A stretch of DNA of 64,000 nucleotides from Akkermansiaceae bacterium (lineage in GTDB: Bacteria > Verrucomicrobiota > Verrucomicrobiia > Verrucomicrobiales > Akkermansiaceae), in NCBI GenBank assembly GCA_018402445.1, contig JAGYIT010000007.1:496001-560000 (forward strand), given 5' to 3'. The notes below the pieces were generated by a model. That model was not told the origin of the DNA, did not search any database, and saw only the letters and a list, made by a program, of their open reading frames with translations. Each line of letters begins with the position of its first letter. Positions within the stretch are counted from its first letter, which is position 1. This document shows, piece after piece, positions 8,431-17,284 of the stretch. A program made the translations under genes and the position numbers.

Positions 8431-9969
8431 ATGCCCCAGCCGAGCAGCGAACCGGAGAAGTATACGATTGACGAGATGATGGATCGCCTGAAGGCGCGCG
8501 ATTCCTCGGACAAACAGCCCGAACTGGTGACCCGCTCCGACGGCAGCCAGGCGATGAAGGTGAAAAAGCGAAAAAGGCGCTCGAACCAGGCCGTCAACGA
8601 AGAAACGAAGCGCAACAGGCGCGTGCAGATCGCGCAGATCGCGGGATTTGTAGTGGTGTTGGTGTTGCTGGGATTGGCAGCCGGCATCGGGATCCTTCAC
8701 GCGAACAGCAAGGGTTTCCGCGAAGATCTGGTCTCGAAGCTGAGAGCTACCAGCGGAGCGGATGTGAAACTCGACCAGTTCCGGATGAATCCAGTCGCCG
8801 CCCACGCGAACGGGGCTTTGTTTTCATGGCCGCCGGGCAACGCGCTGGAGAGCCTTGAGCTGAAGACGGTGACGGCCAAGATCGCGCCGACGAGTTTCGC
8901 GGGCAAAACCTTCGGAGGCGAGGAAATCGTGGCGGTTGCTGGGAAACTGATTATGAAGGCGCCCGCCGAGTCAGTTCCGGCCCGGCAGGTTCCGAAGCCG
9001 GAAGGCGGGTTGCCGGTGAGTTTTTCCCGGTATTCCGTACCTTCCCTGGATATTTCCTTCGGTGAGTTCGGTTCGTTGACCCAGGCGGAGGTCTCGCTCT
9101 ACCCGAGCACCGCGGCGGGACAGGCGGAGATTCGGTTAAGGGGCGGATTACTCCAGTTCGCCAACTGGCCGCCGATGAATCTGGATCGCTCTTACGTTAG
9201 GGTGAGGGCAGGGGATTTCCAGGTCCAGAGCCTGCGGTTCCAGATGCCGGAAGCAGCGAATCGGCGCAGTATGGAGGGCTTCATTGATTTTTCTGGGACG
9301 CTTTCGCCTCTTGCCGCCGGTGATCAGCAAACTCTGGCGGTAAAGCTTGAAGCCTTCCTGCTGCCCTACCTGATCGGCGGGGATCTTGGGCGGTTTTTCA
9401 ACGGTAGGGTGGATTCGAAGGATATCCCGGACTCCAATTTTCTCAGCTTTGATCCCGGATTGCCAGAATCGGCTTTGCTTGAGCTGACGGTGACGAGTTC
9501 CGTAGATTCCCGGATCGATCTCTCCGGTTTCAAATTTTTGCAGATGCTGGCCGTATTCTTTGACGACCGCTGGTATGAGTTCCCCAATTTCGACGACGAT
9601 GTCGCGATGGTTGTCAAGCGGTCGGGCGGGAAGGTTTCGGTCACTGACATTAATCTCGTCCAACGCGGTCGGATGGCGGTGAGGGGTGCGATTACCAACG
9701 GTGAGGGTGGGAAAGTCTCGGGAAATCTGCGGATCGGGATACCCGAGACGACCATCAGCGCCGCCAAGGATACGAAGCTGTCGAACATGTTCGGGCAGGC
9801 GCGGGAGGGATACAGCTGGGTGGATCTTGAGATCGGGGGGACGGCTGCGCTGCCACTGGACAATTTCCGGTCGCTCTACATGGAGACATCCCCGCCGGAG
9901 GAAGCCGGGGAGGGTGATGGGGAGGGCGACGACCGGGACTCTTTCGATGACCTCATCGAAGGGCGATAG
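8431..9969 (+). CDS. Single-pass membrane protein of unknown function, downstream of the secretin
   Basis: The protein starts with a highly charged cytoplasmic segment (KVKKRKRRSNQAVNEETKRN) followed by one transmembrane helix near residues 70-95 (IAGFVVVLVLLGLAAGIGIL). A periplasmic region of about 410 residues, rich in beta strands, follows. Phrases such as GADVKLDQFRMNPVAAHANG and MAVRGAITNGEGGKVSGNLR are reminiscent of AsmA-like proteins that bridge periplasm and lipids, but the similarity is only by eye. The C-terminus is acidic (EEAGEGDGEGDDRDSFDD). It lies 25 bp after the secretin and is probably co-transcribed, suggesting an envelope role with that pore. It might correspond to one of the pilus-like accessory proteins in the Akkermansia locus; this is not established here. 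Confidence 0.6.
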   Translation: MPQPSSEPEKYTIDEMMDRLKARDSSDKQPELVTRSDGSQAMKVKKRKRRSNQAVNEETKRNRRVQIAQIAGFVVVLVLLGLAAGIGILHANSKGFREDLVSKLRATSGADVKLDQFRMNPVAAHANGALFSWPPGNALESLELKTVTAKIAPTSFAGKTFGGEEIVAVAGKLIMKAPAESVPARQVPKPEGGLPVSFSRYSVPSLDISFGEFGSLTQAEVSLYPSTAAGQAEIRLRGGLLQFANWPPMNLDRSYVRVRAGDFQVQSLRFQMPEAANRRSMEGFIDFSGTLSPLAAGDQQTLAVKLEAFLLPYLIGGDLGRFFNGRVDSKDIPDSNFLSFDPGLPESALLELTVTSSVDSRIDLSGFKFLQMLAVFFDDRWYEFPNFDDDVAMVVKRSGGKVSVTDINLVQRGRMAVRGAITNGEGGKVSGNLRIGIPETTISAAKDTKLSNMFGQAREGYSWVDLEIGGTAALPLDNFRSLYMETSPPEEAGEGDGEGDDRDSFDDLIEGR

Positions 9970-9979
9970 GAGGTTTGCT

Positions 9980-11584
9980 TCAGCGGACGCAAGCGTCGAT
10001 TTCGATTCCGAGCAGGCAAACATCGTCGTCGAAATGGTGACCTTCTGAGAAATCAAGGACGGTGTCGAGGATGCCGTCGAGCCAACCTTCGATGGGTTTG
10101 TCCGGGGCGTCTCCCGCGATTCCGAGAAGCCGCTTCTCCAGGAACTGCTCGCCGGCCTCGTTTTCAGCCTCCAGCACGCCGTCGGTGAAAAGGAGGACGC
10201 GGTGAATGCCGCCGAGATCGATTTCCCTGGAACCGTATGACGCGCCGGGAAGTAGTCCGAGGGCGGGCCCTTTTTCGCTGCGGTTCATGCAGAGCTGGAT
10301 GGAACGGTTTTCACCCGCGATCACGGGGCCGGGATGGCCGGCGCAGGAGTATTCGAGGGTGAGTTCCTCCAGATCGATGATGCCGTAGAAAGCGGTGGCG
10401 AACATGGTCACGTTGGCGCGCTTGAGGATGGAGGTGAGACCCGTGTTGAGGGCGGACAGGAATTCGGCGGAGTCGCGGCTTTTCACGTTCTGCGTGGCGA
10501 GCAGGCCGCGGAGCATGGAGACGACCAGGGCGGCGCGGACACCGTGCCCCATCACGTCGCAGATGAAAATCCCGTAGCGGTCGTCGCCGAGCGCAAGGAC
10601 TTCGAAGAAATCCCCCGCTAGCCCGGAGATGGGCAGATAGCGCGAGCCGAAGGTGAGCCGGTTGCCGTTTTCGGAAACGACAGACGGGAAGCCGGTGGTG
10701 GCGAGCGCCTGCTGGATCTCGTGGGCGAGTTTGACCTCCTCCTCGTAGGATTGGTTTTTCTGTTGGAGTTCGTTGGCCAGCTCGGTGGCGTGGCGCTGCG
10801 CGAGGACGAGCGATGTCACATCGCTGGAGACGCCAAAAGTGCCCTTGATCCCTCCTGCCTTGTCGCGCCATGGGAATTTCGAGGTCACCACAAAGGTCTC
10901 GCCGCCCTCGCGCCATGTCTCCCTTTCTAGATGGCCGGTCATCGAGATCCCCGTCTCGATGATGCGGCGCTCGTCGGCGGCCGCCTTTTCCCAGTGCGTG
11001 TTGGAAAACAGGTCGCGGTCGTGCTTGCCGACGAGATCGGCGCTGGAAGCGAAGCCGTGGTATTCGGCCATGCCGCGGTTCGCCATGACCACCTTCGATT
11101 CGAGATCCTTGAAATAAATCTGCAGCGGCACGTGGTCGATGAGATCGCGGAGCAGGTGCCGCTCCTCCTCGATCTGCGCCTCGGCCGCCTTGCGCAGGCT
11201 GATGTCGATCATCGATCCCGCGATCCGTATGGCATTCCCCGCGCGGTTTCTGACGACGGTTCCGCGGATGCGCAGCCAGCGCCAATCGTTGCCGCCGGTC
11301 TGCACGCGGGCATCGACGGCGAGGGTCTCCGGGCCTTTCGGATCAAGCGCCTGCCCGATCGCCCTCACGAAGGCGGGGCGGTCGAGGTGGTGGACGGGGA
11401 GGTGGGGAGGCAGGAAAATGTTCGGCGCGCCCGAGGCGGTGCACTCGAGAAACTCGAGGATGCGGCGCGAGTAGAAAATTTTTCTCTCATGTGTCATCCA
11501 GTCCCAGATGCCTTCGTTGGAAGCACGCAGAGCTAGCTCGAGACGCTCGTCTTTGAGGTTGGGCTTTGAATTGAGATCGGACAT
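9980..11584 (-). CDS. PAS-domain-containing PP2C-type (SpoIIE/RsbU) protein phosphatase
   Basis: Cytosolic signalling phosphatase. Two PAS-type sensor modules are visible: LALRASNEGIWDWM with the PAC-like RTVVRNRAGNAIRIAGSMIDI, then LIDHVPLQIYFKDLESKVVM ending GIKGTFGVSSDVT. A short coiled-coil linker (ATELANELQQKNQSYEEEVK) joins the C-terminal SpoIIE phosphatase domain, with AGDFFEVLALGDDRYGIFI, CDVMGHGVRAAL (metal-binding Asp/Gly) and LLFTDGVLEAEN. This domain order is typical of RsbU-like regulators of anti-sigma-factor antagonists, though no partner is seen nearby. The ORF track starts at 11674; ATG 11584 (MSDLNSKPNL) is preferred because GGAA lies 7 nt upstream and the first PAS begins shortly after. 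The earlier start remains possible. Confidence 0.85.
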   Translation of the reverse strand: MSDLNSKPNLKDERLELALRASNEGIWDWMTHERKIFYSRRILEFLECTASGAPNIFLPPHLPVHHLDRPAFVRAIGQALDPKGPETLAVDARVQTGGNDWRWLRIRGTVVRNRAGNAIRIAGSMIDISLRKAAEAQIEEERHLLRDLIDHVPLQIYFKDLESKVVMANRGMAEYHGFASSADLVGKHDRDLFSNTHWEKAAADERRIIETGISMTGHLERETWREGGETFVVTSKFPWRDKAGGIKGTFGVSSDVTSLVLAQRHATELANELQQKNQSYEEEVKLAHEIQQALATTGFPSVVSENGNRLTFGSRYLPISGLAGDFFEVLALGDDRYGIFICDVMGHGVRAALVVSMLRGLLATQNVKSRDSAEFLSALNTGLTSILKRANVTMFATAFYGIIDLEELTLEYSCAGHPGPVIAGENRSIQLCMNRSEKGPALGLLPGASYGSREIDLGGIHRVLLFTDGVLEAENEAGEQFLEKRLLGIAGDAPDKPIEGWLDGILDTVLDFSEGHHFDDDVCLLGIEIDACVR

Positions 11585-11727
11585 GAGTTTCCGTGCGCCA
11601 ACGCGGCGCCGCCGCCGAATATGGGAGTAATCGCGCCGGAACGCATCAAGAAATTCCATCTGGGAAAGGTTCACTGTGGCAGCGAAACGGGGTTGCCAAT
11701 CACTGAGAAATGTCTAAGAGGAGCGCC

Positions 11728-11868
11728 ATGAAACGTTTCGCCCTACTCTCCGTTCTGGTCGCCTTCGGTCTCGGTGCCTGCGAGCGGCATGAATTTGATG
11801 GCCTGGAAGGAACCAAGCGCCTGCACAGCCACGGCGAGTCCCACGAGGAAAAGGGAGCCGAACATTGA
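11728..11868 (+). CDS. Small 46-residue lipoprotein preceding an SLC13 permease (not in the ORF track)
   Basis: A short reading frame absent from the supplied track. It has an AGAGGAG ribosome-binding site 5 nt before ATG 11728, one of the clearer Shine-Dalgarno sequences in the window. The product begins MKRFALLSVLVAFGLGACER, a textbook lipoprotein signal with lipobox GLGAC and lipidated Cys18. The mature part is only about 29 residues and ends in a charged, His/Glu-rich tail (HSHGESHEEKGAEH), so it could bind metal or an anionic partner. It ends 47 bp before the permease and is likely co-transcribed with it. No function is known to me. Confidence 0.65.
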   Translation: MKRFALLSVLVAFGLGACERHEFDGLEGTKRLHSHGESHEEKGAEH

Positions 11869-11915
11869 TCCACGCCCCCGGCGCTGATCGCCAATAACCC
11901 GTTTTCGGGCGAAAC

Positions 11916-13751
11916 ATGAGCCAGGAAATCGTCATTACCCTGCTGGTCGTCTTACTGACGCTGGTGGCGTTTGTTCGCGAGTGGGCTTCTCCCGACATCC
12001 TCGCGCTAACGCTTCTCTGCCTGCTCGTCGCGCTGGGATTGGTTGACATGAAGGACATGTCTTCGGTTTTCCGAAACGAGGCTCCGCTGACGATCGCCGC
12101 GCTTTTCGTCATCGGAGGGGCTTTGGAGAAATCGGGTGCGGTCAACCAGATCGGGCGGCTGCTGCAGCGGCGTGTGAACGGCGGGGTGCGCTCCTCGATC
12201 CTCGCCTTCACGGTGGTGGCCGCGTTTTTCAGCGCGTGGATGAACAACACCGCCATCGTTGCTATCCTGATGCCCGTGGTGCTCGGCTTCGCGCGCTCCA
12301 AGGAGATCCCCGCTTCAAAGCTGCTGATTCCGCTTTCTTATTCCTCCATCTTAGGTGGCTGCTGCACCCTTATCGGCACCTCGACGAACCTGCTGGTGAA
12401 CGGCACCCTCAAAGAAATGGGCCTGGAGCCGATGTCGATGTTCGCCCTCACGCCCGTTGGACTGCCTCTGGCCATCGCCGGGATCGGTTATCTGGTTATC
12501 TTCGGGCCTAAGCTTTTGCCCTCGCGCTCCTCGATCACCGGCAGCCTTGAGATCGACCACCGCACCACGCCCCTGCGTCATCTTCTCATTGGTGAGGGTT
12601 CGGAGTTGATCGGAAAAAAACTTTTCGACACCCAGCTCGGGAGCCGTGAGGCGGGCATCCATGTCTTGGAAATCCGCCGCCGCGGCGCGCGCCTGATGGT
12701 GCCACTCAGCGAGGTGAGCGTGGAGCGCAACGACCGCTTCCTCGTCGCCCTGCATCGTCGTAAAGGGGGTGCAGCGAAAGCGGAGGAGCTGTTCAGTGAG
12801 ATCGGCGCGCAGGAGCTTTCGGTGGTGGATGGCATCGTCTCCGAGCTGGTTGTTCCCAACGAGTCATCCATTGTCGGGCGCACGCTCGCGGCCTCCGATT
12901 TCCGTCAGCGCTACAACTGTGTAGTGCTAGCCGTGCACCGCAACGGCCTCAATATCACTAGCCGGATGGCGGAGATCGAGATCGAGCGGGGCGACACTCT
13001 GCTCGTCATCACGGCAGTGAACAACCTACCCGCGCTCAAGGCCACGCGCGACTTCCTGCTCACCGACGCGCCAGAGGAAAAGCATGGCGAACTACCCGCA
13101 CCGCCAGTGCGGAGCTGGCCCATCGCGCTTTCTTGGGGTGTGCTAGCGGCGGTGGTGCTAACGGTGACGATCACGGATCTGCTCAACCGCATGGGTTTAG
13201 GCATTCCCTCGATCCCCATTCACTATGCGGCGCTGGTCGGTGCGCTGGCCTTGCTTTGGTCTGGGATACTTACGCCGCGTGAAGCATACGGAAGTATTGA
13301 TTGGCAGGTGTTGCTAATGCTTTACGGCCTGCTCGGACTCGGTATGGCCATGCAGACCACAGGCACCGCCGAGTGGCTCGCGAAGCAGCTCGTCATGGGG
13401 GCGGAAAGCTTCGTCTCTGCGGGGATGATGCCCTATGTGATGCTGTGGCTCGTTTTCATTTTCACCCTGTGCCTCACCGAGGTGCTCTCGAACAACGCGA
13501 CTGCCGTGATGATGGTGCCCATCGTCGTCCGTCTTGCGGAGGAGCTGGGGGTAGATTCGCGGCCCTTCATCATGGGTGTTGCGCTCGCGGCCTCCTGCGC
13601 CTTCGCTCTGCCAATGGGATACCAGACGCACATGATGGTCTATGGCCCCGGCGGATACCGTTTTTCCGACTACCTCCGGGTGGGTATCCCGCTGAATGTG
13701 ATTTGCGTCATAATCGCCTGTCCGCTTATCCCGCTGATCTGGCCGTTCTGA
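11916..13751 (+). CDS. SLC13/DASS family permease with two TrkA-C (RCK_C) domains
   Basis: Inner-membrane anion transporter of the divalent anion:Na+ symporter type (dicarboxylate, citrate, sulfate or similar). The two clamshell motifs are intact: WMNNTAIVAILMPVV with LIGTSTNLLVNG in the first half, and LSNNATAVMMVPIVVRLAEE with ALPMGYQTHMMVYGPGGY in the second half. Between the halves, about residues 210-390, lie two TrkA-C modules (SELIGKKLFDTQLG and SIVGRTLAASDFRQRYNCVV), which in this subgroup bind regulatory ligands. Length 611 residues is normal for this architecture. The gene follows the small lipoprotein. Substrate cannot be assigned; sulfate or carboxylates are both possible. Confidence 0.88.
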   Translation: MSQEIVITLLVVLLTLVAFVREWASPDILALTLLCLLVALGLVDMKDMSSVFRNEAPLTIAALFVIGGALEKSGAVNQIGRLLQRRVNGGVRSSILAFTVVAAFFSAWMNNTAIVAILMPVVLGFARSKEIPASKLLIPLSYSSILGGCCTLIGTSTNLLVNGTLKEMGLEPMSMFALTPVGLPLAIAGIGYLVIFGPKLLPSRSSITGSLEIDHRTTPLRHLLIGEGSELIGKKLFDTQLGSREAGIHVLEIRRRGARLMVPLSEVSVERNDRFLVALHRRKGGAAKAEELFSEIGAQELSVVDGIVSELVVPNESSIVGRTLAASDFRQRYNCVVLAVHRNGLNITSRMAEIEIERGDTLLVITAVNNLPALKATRDFLLTDAPEEKHGELPAPPVRSWPIALSWGVLAAVVLTVTITDLLNRMGLGIPSIPIHYAALVGALALLWSGILTPREAYGSIDWQVLLMLYGLLGLGMAMQTTGTAEWLAKQLVMGAESFVSAGMMPYVMLWLVFIFTLCLTEVLSNNATAVMMVPIVVRLAEELGVDSRPFIMGVALAASCAFALPMGYQTHMMVYGPGGYRFSDYLRVGIPLNVICVIIACPLIPLIWPF

Positions 13752-13945
13752 GTTGCGGATGGGGTCGGCTAGGCCTCTTATTTTGCTGTTTCTGGAAAAT
13801 GAGCAGATTCTTAGTCATTGCCGTGCCCGCCGGGATGGTGACGGTGGATGCTTTACTGCGGACTACTGCAAGCTCTGTGGCAACAAGCGACAATACCTTA
13901 CGTAGCTGCCTTGTCACACCCACCGCCGCCACCTAGCTTGCGGCG

Positions 13946-15175
13946 ATGCACGCACCGACTTTGATCGCCAGGAAAAGGGAAGGGGAGGAGCTTTCCACGG
14001 AGGAAATCGGCTGGCTGGTGGACGGCTACGTGGACGGCGATGTCGCGGATTACCAGATGTCCGCTTTTGCCATGGCGGTGTTTTTCAAAGGTATGACGGC
14101 GGTGGAAACGGCGGCGCTGACGATGGCGATGATGCGCAGCGGCGATGTTTTCCAATATCCTCCCGGAGCGCCGGTGGTGGACAAGCACTCCACGGGCGGC
14201 ATCGGCGACAAGGTCTCGCTGGTTCTTGCGCCGCTCGTTGCCTGCGCGGGTTGCCGGGTGCCGATGGTTTCCGGGCGCGGGCTTGGTATCACCGGCGGGA
14301 CCCTCGACAAGCTGGAGGCCATCCCCGGTTTCCGTGTCGGCGTTAGCATGGACGAGGCGGCGGAAATCCTTTCCGAACTCAATGTCGTGATGATGGGCCA
14401 GACCGACCGTTTTTGCCCCGCCGACAAAAAACTCTACGCCCTGCGCGACGTGACCGGTACCGTGCCTTCCATTCCGCTCATCACCGCCTCGATCATGTCG
14501 AAAAAAATGGCGGAGTCGTTGGATCGGCTGGTGCTCGATGTGAAATACGGCACGGGAGCCTTCATGAAAACGCGCGAGCTGGCGCAGGATTTGGCGGAAG
14601 GCATGATCGCCGTCGGTAGGGAAATGGGTGTTGAGGTTTCCGCGATCCTGAACCCCATGAGCGAACCCACCGGCCGCACGGTCGGCAACGCGCTGGAGGT
14701 GATCGAGGCGCTGGAGTGCCTCGACGGGAAAGGGCCGGAGGATTTGCGGAATGTTGTCCTCGATCTCAGCGAAATCATCGCCGGAGTGTCGCGTGCGGAA
14801 CTCGGCGCGATGCTTGATGATGGCACTGCGCGTCGGAAGTTTGATGCCATGGTCTCGCGGCAGGGCGGGAATCCCGATGACCTCCCGCGCCTTGTTGAGA
14901 TCCACAAAGCTCCCGTAATCCGCGAGGTGGCAGCCCCGCATTCCGGTCGCGTCTTGGCGATGGACGCGGGCGGGATCGGCCAAGCCTCGCTGGAACTCGG
15001 CGCGGGCCGTGCAAAGGCGGCGGACCCGGTCGATTTCGCGGTCGGCTTCGACCGACTCGTGAAATGCGGCGAGGACATTTCCCATGGCGATGTGATCGCC
15101 CGCATCCACGCCCGTTCCGAAGCGGACGCGGCCAAAGCGGAAGCCGCGCTGCTGGCCGCTGCGGCGATCGGGTGA
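13946..15175 (+). CDS. Thymidine / pyrimidine-nucleoside phosphorylase
   Basis: Cleaves thymidine, deoxyuridine or uridine with phosphate in nucleoside salvage. It begins with the all-alpha domain (LSTEEIGWLVDGYVDGDVAD). The phosphate-binding motif VDKHSTGGIGDKVSL and the family signature SGRGLGITGGTLDKLEAIPG follow. The barrel-sandwich C-terminal domain (SGRVLAMDAGGIGQASLELG) is present, ending GEDISHGDVIARIHARSE. At 409 residues it is about 20-30 residues shorter than Bacillus Pdp or E. coli DeoA, the C-terminus being trimmed after one short helix. The His commonly found in GLGHTGGT is Ile here. The gene is monocistronic, 194 bp after the SLC13 gene; no recognisable element was seen in that gap. 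Confidence 0.9.
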   Translation: MHAPTLIARKREGEELSTEEIGWLVDGYVDGDVADYQMSAFAMAVFFKGMTAVETAALTMAMMRSGDVFQYPPGAPVVDKHSTGGIGDKVSLVLAPLVACAGCRVPMVSGRGLGITGGTLDKLEAIPGFRVGVSMDEAAEILSELNVVMMGQTDRFCPADKKLYALRDVTGTVPSIPLITASIMSKKMAESLDRLVLDVKYGTGAFMKTRELAQDLAEGMIAVGREMGVEVSAILNPMSEPTGRTVGNALEVIEALECLDGKGPEDLRNVVLDLSEIIAGVSRAELGAMLDDGTARRKFDAMVSRQGGNPDDLPRLVEIHKAPVIREVAAPHSGRVLAMDAGGIGQASLELGAGRAKAADPVDFAVGFDRLVKCGEDISHGDVIARIHARSEADAAKAEAALLAAAAIG

Positions 15176-15194
15176 TGTGATGGAAACGGCTTAT

Positions 15195-15250
15195 CCAGAT
15201 GATGGTCGGGGAGGCGGGTAAGCGGGCGTGCGCATGCCTGTGATGAGGAC
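15195..15250 (+). pseudogene. Degraded second copy of a TrmL-like C-terminal segment
   Basis: This stretch resembles the better-preserved trmL remnant about 150 bp downstream. Its frame reads MMVGEAGKRA and, after a one-base shift, VRMPVMR, which mirrors EMVEEAGKRA and LRIPMK in the downstream copy. The nucleotides also align (shared core GAGGCGGGTAAGCGGGCG versus GAGGCGGGCAAGCGGGCG). I read this as a remnant of a duplication or of repeated gene decay. No intact ORF exists here. Confidence 0.45.
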
Positions 15251-15282
15251 GCACCCGTTGGGTGCTTGCGCTCAGCGGGTAA

Positions 15283-15483
15283 TCGTCAGGGTGCTATGGA
15301 CATCCCCATTGCCTCGTGTTCGGAAAGGAAACAAAGGGCTTGCCGGAGGAGATGGTGGAGGAGGCGGGCAAGCGGGCGCTTCGTATCCCGATGAAACCCG
15401 GCGGTACGCGGAGCCTGAACCTTTCGACCGCAGTGGCCATCGTGCTGTATGAGGCGGTCAGGCGCCAAGCTCCCGGCTGGTGA
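15283..15483 (+). pseudogene. 3' remnant of a SpoU/TrmL-type tRNA 2'-O-methyltransferase gene
   Basis: A reading frame without a start (it opens after the in-frame TAA at 15280) encodes the C-terminus of the TrmL/SpoU methyltransferase family. It contains CLVFGKETKGLPEEMVEEAG, then RIPMKPGGTRSLNLSTAVAI and VLYEAVRRQ before the TGA at 15481. LVFGKETKGLP and SLNLS-AVA-VLYE are the knot-forming and SAM-binding motifs 2 and 3 of the family. The N-terminal two thirds (motif 1) are absent, so the gene is dead here. This and the neighbouring duplicate account for most of the 320 bp between deoA-like and the kinase-like gene. A functional copy would have to be elsewhere. Confidence 0.75.
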
Positions 15484-15495
15484 GGGAATGCGGCA

Positions 15496-16629
15496 TCAGT
15501 CCATGACCTTGATCTTTTCTCCGTCACCCGGTGTGAAATCGCGCAGCGGCGGGGCAACATCGGTGGCGGGGGTGGGGGGGGCTAGAGCGGCGGCGCGCCG
15601 GACTTCCTTTTCGCGAGCGAGTTCCGCCGCCAGCTTGATTATGTCGGAGGCCGCGATGGAATCCGTGTCTTGCGCGGTTTTCGGGGCTGGTTCCGGCTCT
15701 ACCTTCGGCGTGTTGGCGATGGGGGGCACCGGATCGACCACGGGCGGGGAAATTTCCTGTTCGGCGTATTGGGGAGGGATGGCCGGAGCTTTCGCGGTCT
15801 TGTGGTAATAGGCCAGTCCCCCGACGGCGAGGAGCAGAGCCAGGCAGGCGGCGATCATCAGCGGCGAGAGGGCGGAGGGCGGCTTCAGTTTCACCGCCGG
15901 GTGCGCGGCGGGCGGCGCGACAAAGGAGTAATGGGCTGGCGGTGGGCTTTCGCCGCCGCCGGAGGATTCGGCAAGCGCGCCGAGAGCTTGCTCGAGACTG
16001 GCATCCGGGTTTGCCTTCATCCATTTGAGCCAACCGCCCAGGCCGCTGCCCGCCTGATCCCCTATCAGCTTGCCTTTCCAGCCCGTCAGCCGCTCGCCGA
16101 GATCGACGATGGCGGCGAGTTTGCGGGAGCCGAATTCCGCGCCGAGCCATTTGAAGGGTGAAAGCCAGAAAACGAAACCCCTGCAACTTTCCTGCGAGCC
16201 TACGAAGATGGAATCGGCCTCGGTTTCCACCCAGACCGCCTCCTCCCCTAGCACTTCGGAAAGAACGAGCGAAACCTCAATCGCGAGCCTCAGAAGCTCT
16301 GTCACGTGCGCCGCTTCCAGTTTACCCCCATCGAGAAAGGTGTCGAGCGGTGCTCCGTCGATCCACTCGGCGACGACGTAGGGCATGCCGTCGATGGGAT
16401 CCACCGAGCCGGCGATCACCGAACGAAGGCAGACGTGATCGACGCCTTCGAGCCTCTGTCCGGCGACGCGGAATGCAATCGCCTCCTCCTCGCTGAGTCC
16501 GCCGCCGTCCTGTCCGAAGGGGAAAAATCTCCGCAACGCGACGGTGTGTCCCTTTTCCGAGTCATGGGCGCGGAAAACGATCCCCCGCTTGTCCTGGGAG
16601 ATGATGTCCTCGATCTCAAATCGGTTCAT
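15496..16629 (-). CDS. Membrane-anchored protein kinase-like protein (probable pseudokinase)
   Basis: The N-terminal half (residues about 1-190) follows a Ser/Thr kinase outline. DIISQDKRGIVFRAHDSEKG resembles the glycine-rich loop plus beta 2, and VALRRFFPFGQDG occupies the beta 3 position, where the ATP-anchoring Lys is replaced by Arg. YVVAEWIDGAPLDTFL matches the hinge region. No HRD catalytic loop or DFG is visible, the equivalent region reading SEVLGEEAVWVETEADSIFV, so catalysis is unlikely. One transmembrane helix follows near residue 265 (MIAACLALLLAVGGLAYY), then a Pro-rich periplasmic or cytosolic tail. The start is set at ATG 16629 (MNRFEIEDI), 20 codons inside the ORF. It is followed by the CBM9-like gene in the opposite transcriptional context; function unknown. 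Confidence 0.65.
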   Translation of the reverse strand: MNRFEIEDIISQDKRGIVFRAHDSEKGHTVALRRFFPFGQDGGGLSEEEAIAFRVAGQRLEGVDHVCLRSVIAGSVDPIDGMPYVVAEWIDGAPLDTFLDGGKLEAAHVTELLRLAIEVSLVLSEVLGEEAVWVETEADSIFVGSQESCRGFVFWLSPFKWLGAEFGSRKLAAIVDLGERLTGWKGKLIGDQAGSGLGGWLKWMKANPDASLEQALGALAESSGGGESPPPAHYSFVAPPAAHPAVKLKPPSALSPLMIAACLALLLAVGGLAYYHKTAKAPAIPPQYAEQEISPPVVDPVPPIANTPKVEPEPAPKTAQDTDSIAASDIIKLAAELAREKEVRRAAALAPPTPATDVAPPLRDFTPGDGEKIKVMD

Positions 16630-16690
16630 CTTGTGGCCGCAGATTAACGCACCATCGCATTTCGCCAAGCGGGAACGGTTGTTTTTCATT

Positions 16691-17284
16691 TCACATGCGC
16701 AAGGGGACGAGGCGGGGAAATGCGGCGGGTTGGTGGAAATCCGGCTCCGCGCCGGGCAAGCGCGCAGCGCTGTGAAAGCTCTGTTGCGGGTAGTTCAGGA
16801 TCGCCGTGACATTCGCTGTGGTTTTCTCGCCGAAGCCCAGCTCGCGCTTCAGGAAAGGGAGCGGCACGCGGATGGCCGCGCACCAACCGTTGTCGGAGGG
16901 TTCCTCCCAATGGCTGGCGGCGGCGCTTTGGAAATCCGGCTGCACCGGGGATCGGACACGCGGGGCGGAGAATCTCGCCGCCCACCATGCGCCGTTGGGG
17001 GCGAGGTTGAATTCCATATAGGAGCCGCTGGCGGGGTCGGCGATGAACAGTTCCGCGACATCGCGCTCCCAAAGCCCCTCCGAGAAGGAACCCGGCTCCG
17101 CACCGTGTCGGCAGGTCGCGGGAGCCTGCCGCGTGGCCACAAACCAGAGGCTTGCCGCGTCGGCGGCAAGCGCGAAGCCGAGGGGAGGGTTTAGCGCGAC
17201 ACCGTGCCAGTCCGAGGTCATTCCGAGAACGGGCAGGTCGAGTTTGCCCCAGACAAGCGGGCTGGCGGTTTGGAAATATCTCAT
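16691..17284 (-). CDS. Carbohydrate-binding family 9-like / DOMON-type domain protein
   Basis: A 197-residue single-domain beta protein. Features of the CBM9-like superfamily are TSDWHGVALNPPLGFALAAD near the start, SLWFVATRQAP, the metal/sugar-loop-like EGLWERDVAELFIADPASG, then YMEFNLAPNGAWWAARF and the C-terminal WCAAIRVPLPFL. These match the arrangement W-R-D-D-xxE-xF-D-P---Y-E-F--P-G-W seen in that family. No signal peptide is evident, so it may be cytosolic or use the preceding context. It is transcribed towards the pseudokinase gene. The assignment is by pattern only; ligand unknown. Confidence 0.6.
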   Translation of the reverse strand: MRYFQTASPLVWGKLDLPVLGMTSDWHGVALNPPLGFALAADAASLWFVATRQAPATCRHGAEPGSFSEGLWERDVAELFIADPASGSYMEFNLAPNGAWWAARFSAPRVRSPVQPDFQSAAASHWEEPSDNGWCAAIRVPLPFLKRELGFGEKTTANVTAILNYPQQSFHSAARLPGAEPDFHQPAAFPRLVPLRM

